Below the pieces are notes generated by a model. The model was not told the origin of the DNA, ran no database searches, and saw nothing but the letters and a program-made list of their open reading frames with translations. Source: Chamaelirium japonicum (lineage: Eukaryota; Streptophyta; Magnoliopsida; Liliales; Melanthiaceae). From it: a stretch of DNA of 64,000 nt. The stretch covers positions 103,679,843 to 103,743,842 of the forward strand of contig OX393550.1 in assembly GCA_947650365.1 (NCBI GenBank). Direction: 5' to 3'. How positions within the stretch are numbered: the stretch's first letter is position 1; the number at the start of each line of letters is the position of its first letter. Shown here one piece after another: positions 61,221 through 64,000 of this stretch. Both the position numbers and the translations under genes were made by a program.

Positions 61221-61799
61221 GGTTGGGTTGGTTGGTTTGGGTTCCATGGGGTCGTGTATGGTTGGGAAGAGCGGGGAGGGGGTGGTAGTTAGTTTTTTGT
61301 TGTTGTTAGCTCACCACACAGGACATACTTTTGTTTAGTCATTGGTCCTAACCTAACGTTGACTATTCAACGCTTAACAAAGTACGCACACTCACATTCT
61401 CAGGTTTAGGGTTTGGATTTAGGTTCGGTTAGGTTTAGAGAGGATGGCATGGGATTTGAAATTTTAAAGTTCTGATTTTAAAATTTCAAATCAGAGCATT
61501 ATCGTTATCGAGCATAACTAAGATGATTAACTCATCTCTAGATCGGAGAACGGCTTTTATTAAAAGACAAACTTTTGGAAACACCATAAGAAGATAAGCT
61601 ACTAGAACAATATCGAGATTTATTTTTATTTCTTAATTAACCATGAAGATCGATCGATCATCCACATGCCTGCCATCCCTAGTAAATTGCATGTTGGGCA
61701 TGCATATGGCGGTCACCGGAAGTAAGTTAAATAGGTCTATAAAGGATCTCATTGTTTATTGTTTTTGCACTCCAAACAAGAGTGAGGGCCAATAAACAA

Positions 61800-62240
61800 G
61801 AGGGCGCCTTCTTCTGGGCTGCGGGTTCTCTAGGGAGATTTGGTCGCACTTTCTGTCGAAAATTAGGTATGCGCTCATCGTCGGTCTCCTTTGAGCTTCT
61901 TTGGAGGACCTAGCGGCGAAAGAAATTCCGGGGTCCCGACAGGCGAGGGTGGAACATGCTGGCTATCGGGATTTCTTGGACGATTTGGCTGGAGCGCAAC
62001 GCAACTGTAGAACCTTTCAGGGGAGGACTGGTCCGACAGAAAACGTCATCTCTCATACCAAATCCCTGATCCACCTATGGGTGTGTAATGGAGCGCAGGG
62101 ACCCCATGATTTCCTCCTACATCTTTATAATTAGCTCGTGGGCTCCTTCTGTTATCTTCTCTCTCGTTTAATAAATTGGTAGGGTCTAGGCCGAAACCCC
62201 CTCATTCTCTTAGAGGAATATCTCAAAAAAAAAAAAAAAC
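61800..62240 (+). mobile_element. 5'-truncated LINE: end of ORF2 and poly(A) tail
   Basis: Translation with frame changes gives FSREIWSHFLSKIRYA and then GISWTIWLERNA, the C-terminal end of plant L1 ORF2. After AATAAATTGGTAGGGTCTAG comes poly(A) to 62240. AAACAAGAG at the left edge and AAACAAGAA after the tail suggest the target duplication. Confidence 0.8.
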
Positions 62241-62244
62241 AAGA

Positions 62245-63470
62245 ACGTGAAATGGAATATGCTACCTTGTAAGTTAAGAAACCAAGCATACAAGCAAAAA
62301 GATTAGGATTTTCAGATCGTGGCAAATGCAACAATCAATAGGATTTTTCTAATCCTCCCTAGCTTCCAAAAGAAAGAATGTAAAATTATTTTATTTCTTT
62401 CGCAGAACCAGGAGAATATTGGATCTAGCCATAAGAAGAATGCACGTATAAATAACTCGACCACTTCTACATCTTCGACCCCTGAGGACATTACGAGCGT
62501 TCCCCCGATGATCAGTACAATAAGATATGCCTATTTATCTATCTCTTGACTAAAAATAGAAGCACGTTTGAAAAAGGATCCTAGAGTGTACATGTGCCTA
62601 GGGTTGGACCAGAAGGGTCTCTTAACGCCTTCTTTATTTGGTTGTTCCAGGTTACTAGGATCAAGCGTGAGTGAATTAACATGGTATAGCATCGCTTCAG
62701 ACGGCAAGGCTCAAGGTGAAGACACAATTCAAGCTGCTAAATGAAGTTGGATTAATGCCGGAAGCCATATATGTGTACCAAACTTGTGAACTGTGGAGAT
62801 CGAAAATTGTGTTGGGATCGATCGAGCCCTGATGTTCGTATCGAAAGTTCTGAGTCGCGGTCCCAACAAGTAATAAGCCCTCAAAACCTATTGGTAGGCA
62901 CTAGGCATTCAAAGGCATGAAGAGATTCAGAGCTTTGTGAAGAGACTCAGGGCTACTGAGGGTGCACGTACGAGGTGAAGTATGAAGGAAGGGCCATGAG
63001 AGAGCAATGGATTAGTTAGTTTTAGAGAGGAATATTTGTCGTTTGAGCTAGGAAAAATATATTCAAATTGGGGTCATAGTGAGAAATCTGATCAGTGAGC
63101 GCAAATTTTGTTCTTAGGCATGGCCGAAACTCCTTTGCTATGTGTGCTGCATCACTTTTAAAAGGGAGATTTAGTGAGGCCGTCCCTGACAAAGAGATCC
63201 TTTTAGCCTAAGTCATTTTGAAATGCTGTGGAAGGAAATTGTCCTCCACAACATTTTAAATTTTCTTTGAAATGCCACTAAACCAGTACTGAACCCTCCC
63301 TTCACCGCCGCAGCCGACCTAACCGAATCCCCCATTGCCGCCACGACTGCCAGACCTAACCGAACCCCCCCCCGCTGGACCTAACCGATAACCCCCCAAA
63401 CCTAATTTACAGTCCATGGATAAACCCTAGACCTAGGATTTCTTAACCTAAAACCGAATGATCGAGGTTG
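62245..63470. other. No gene seen
   Basis: About 1.2 kb of non-coding sequence. CCTAACCGA-CCCC motifs near 63310-63400 form a weak short repeat. Confidence 0.4.
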
Positions 63471-63473
63471 CTA

Positions 63474-63650
63474 GGGTCGAGCGCGAGGTCGCCGGGGGTC
63501 GAGCTTGTCGGGGTCGAGCGCGAGGTCGCCGGAGTTCGAGCTCGTCAGAGTCAGCAGGGTCGAGCTAGACGTTGCCGGGGTTCGAGCTCGTCGGGGTCGA
63601 GGTTGGGGTCGCCGCTGCCGCCGGAACTGTGGGAGAAAAAACGGGATCGA
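63474..63650. repeat. Minisatellite of GTCGAGCGCGAGGTCGCCGG units
   Basis: Three to four imperfect units of roughly 50 bp containing GGGTCGAGC, GAGGTCGCCGG and TTCGAGCTCGTC. Frames on both strands are artefacts of composition. Confidence 0.75.
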
Positions 63651-63877
63651 GGTCGAGGTCGGGTTTACCAAAAAAAAAGTAGGGACCTTAGGCAAAACGA
63701 TCTCTTCGAAGGTCCTGTACTTGGGATTGATCTGTTTCCTGGGACCTTAGGCACATTAGCCCCTTTTAAAATTTGGAAAGAAGTGAATTTGTTGTTATGT
63801 TTGTAAGAAAAAAAAAAAAACCTTCAACTTGAGAAGACCTCTTAGGCTCCCTTTTGAAATTTGTATGTTTTTTGTTT

Positions 63878-64000
63878 TTTGAGAACCCTTCCTGTAAGAG
63901 GGAGGGTTAGCAGCCCCCAACCAAGTATTTTAATAAAATTAAGTTACAATATGATTACAGAGAGCCCGAGCCTCTACACTAAAGGTCACAACCCAAGGAA
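63878..64000 (-). mobile_element. 3' end of another LINE, running off the window
   Basis: T-rich start, then TGAGAACCCTTCCTGTAAG, GGGAGGGTTAGCAGCCCCCA and ACCAAGTATTTTAATAAAATT match the 3' end of the LINE at 21218. It belongs to the same family and orientation; the body lies beyond 64000. Confidence 0.78.

Overview
The window looks like nuclear DNA of a flowering plant. It has split genes, dense non-autonomous transposons, long (GA)n and (TA)n microsatellites, and Cassandra and TRIM elements. The LINE has a zinc knuckle placed before a DUF4283-like region, an arrangement I associate with monocots, but I do not name a species.

Only two protein genes look intact. A single-exon DUF1645 protein gene (7153-8340, +) has a promoter with two adjacent G-boxes and a telo-box. 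A ten-exon chloroplast-type aldo/keto reductase gene (38156 down to 29324, -) reads through all ten exons to 366 residues; its introns are swollen by a SINE, a Mutator-type MITE and Cassandra remnants. A proline-rich, PELPK-like gene at 61060-60653 (-) keeps a TATA box and signal peptide but changes frame several times.

The most interesting locus is 8.7-12.2 kb. Four tandemly duplicated copies of one box C/D snoRNA lie just downstream of the DUF1645 stop codon, beginning after a good splice donor. All four keep box C, box D, a closing stem and the same guide next to box D. The guide is complementary to a universally conserved segment of large-subunit rRNA; by my reckoning it is the site equivalent to yeast 25S Am876. 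The spacers have diverged far more than the guide, as expected for a functional RNA cluster.

Layout. 0-5 kb: two LTR-like copies in opposite orientation, a perfect 31-bp hairpin, and a TRIM element. 5.3-6.8 kb: a hAT-type MITE and a second repeat-rich element. 7-16 kb: DUF1645 gene, snoRNA array, small MITEs. 16-21 kb: MITEs, a SINE, short tandem repeats. 21.2-26.9 kb: a LINE with a 12-bp target duplication and three in-frame stops in ORF2. 27-28 kb: a foldback nested in a Mutator-type MITE. 29.3-38.2 kb: the reductase gene. 39.1-52.9 kb: a gypsy-type LTR, PBS and decayed gag, followed by several tandem-repeat families and invaded by a hAT MITE, a rearranged Cassandra and another LTR sequence. 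54.6-57.1 kb: three foldback elements, each seated in (TA)n. 57-64 kb: retroposon tails, a MITE fragment, the proline-rich gene and the edge of another LINE.
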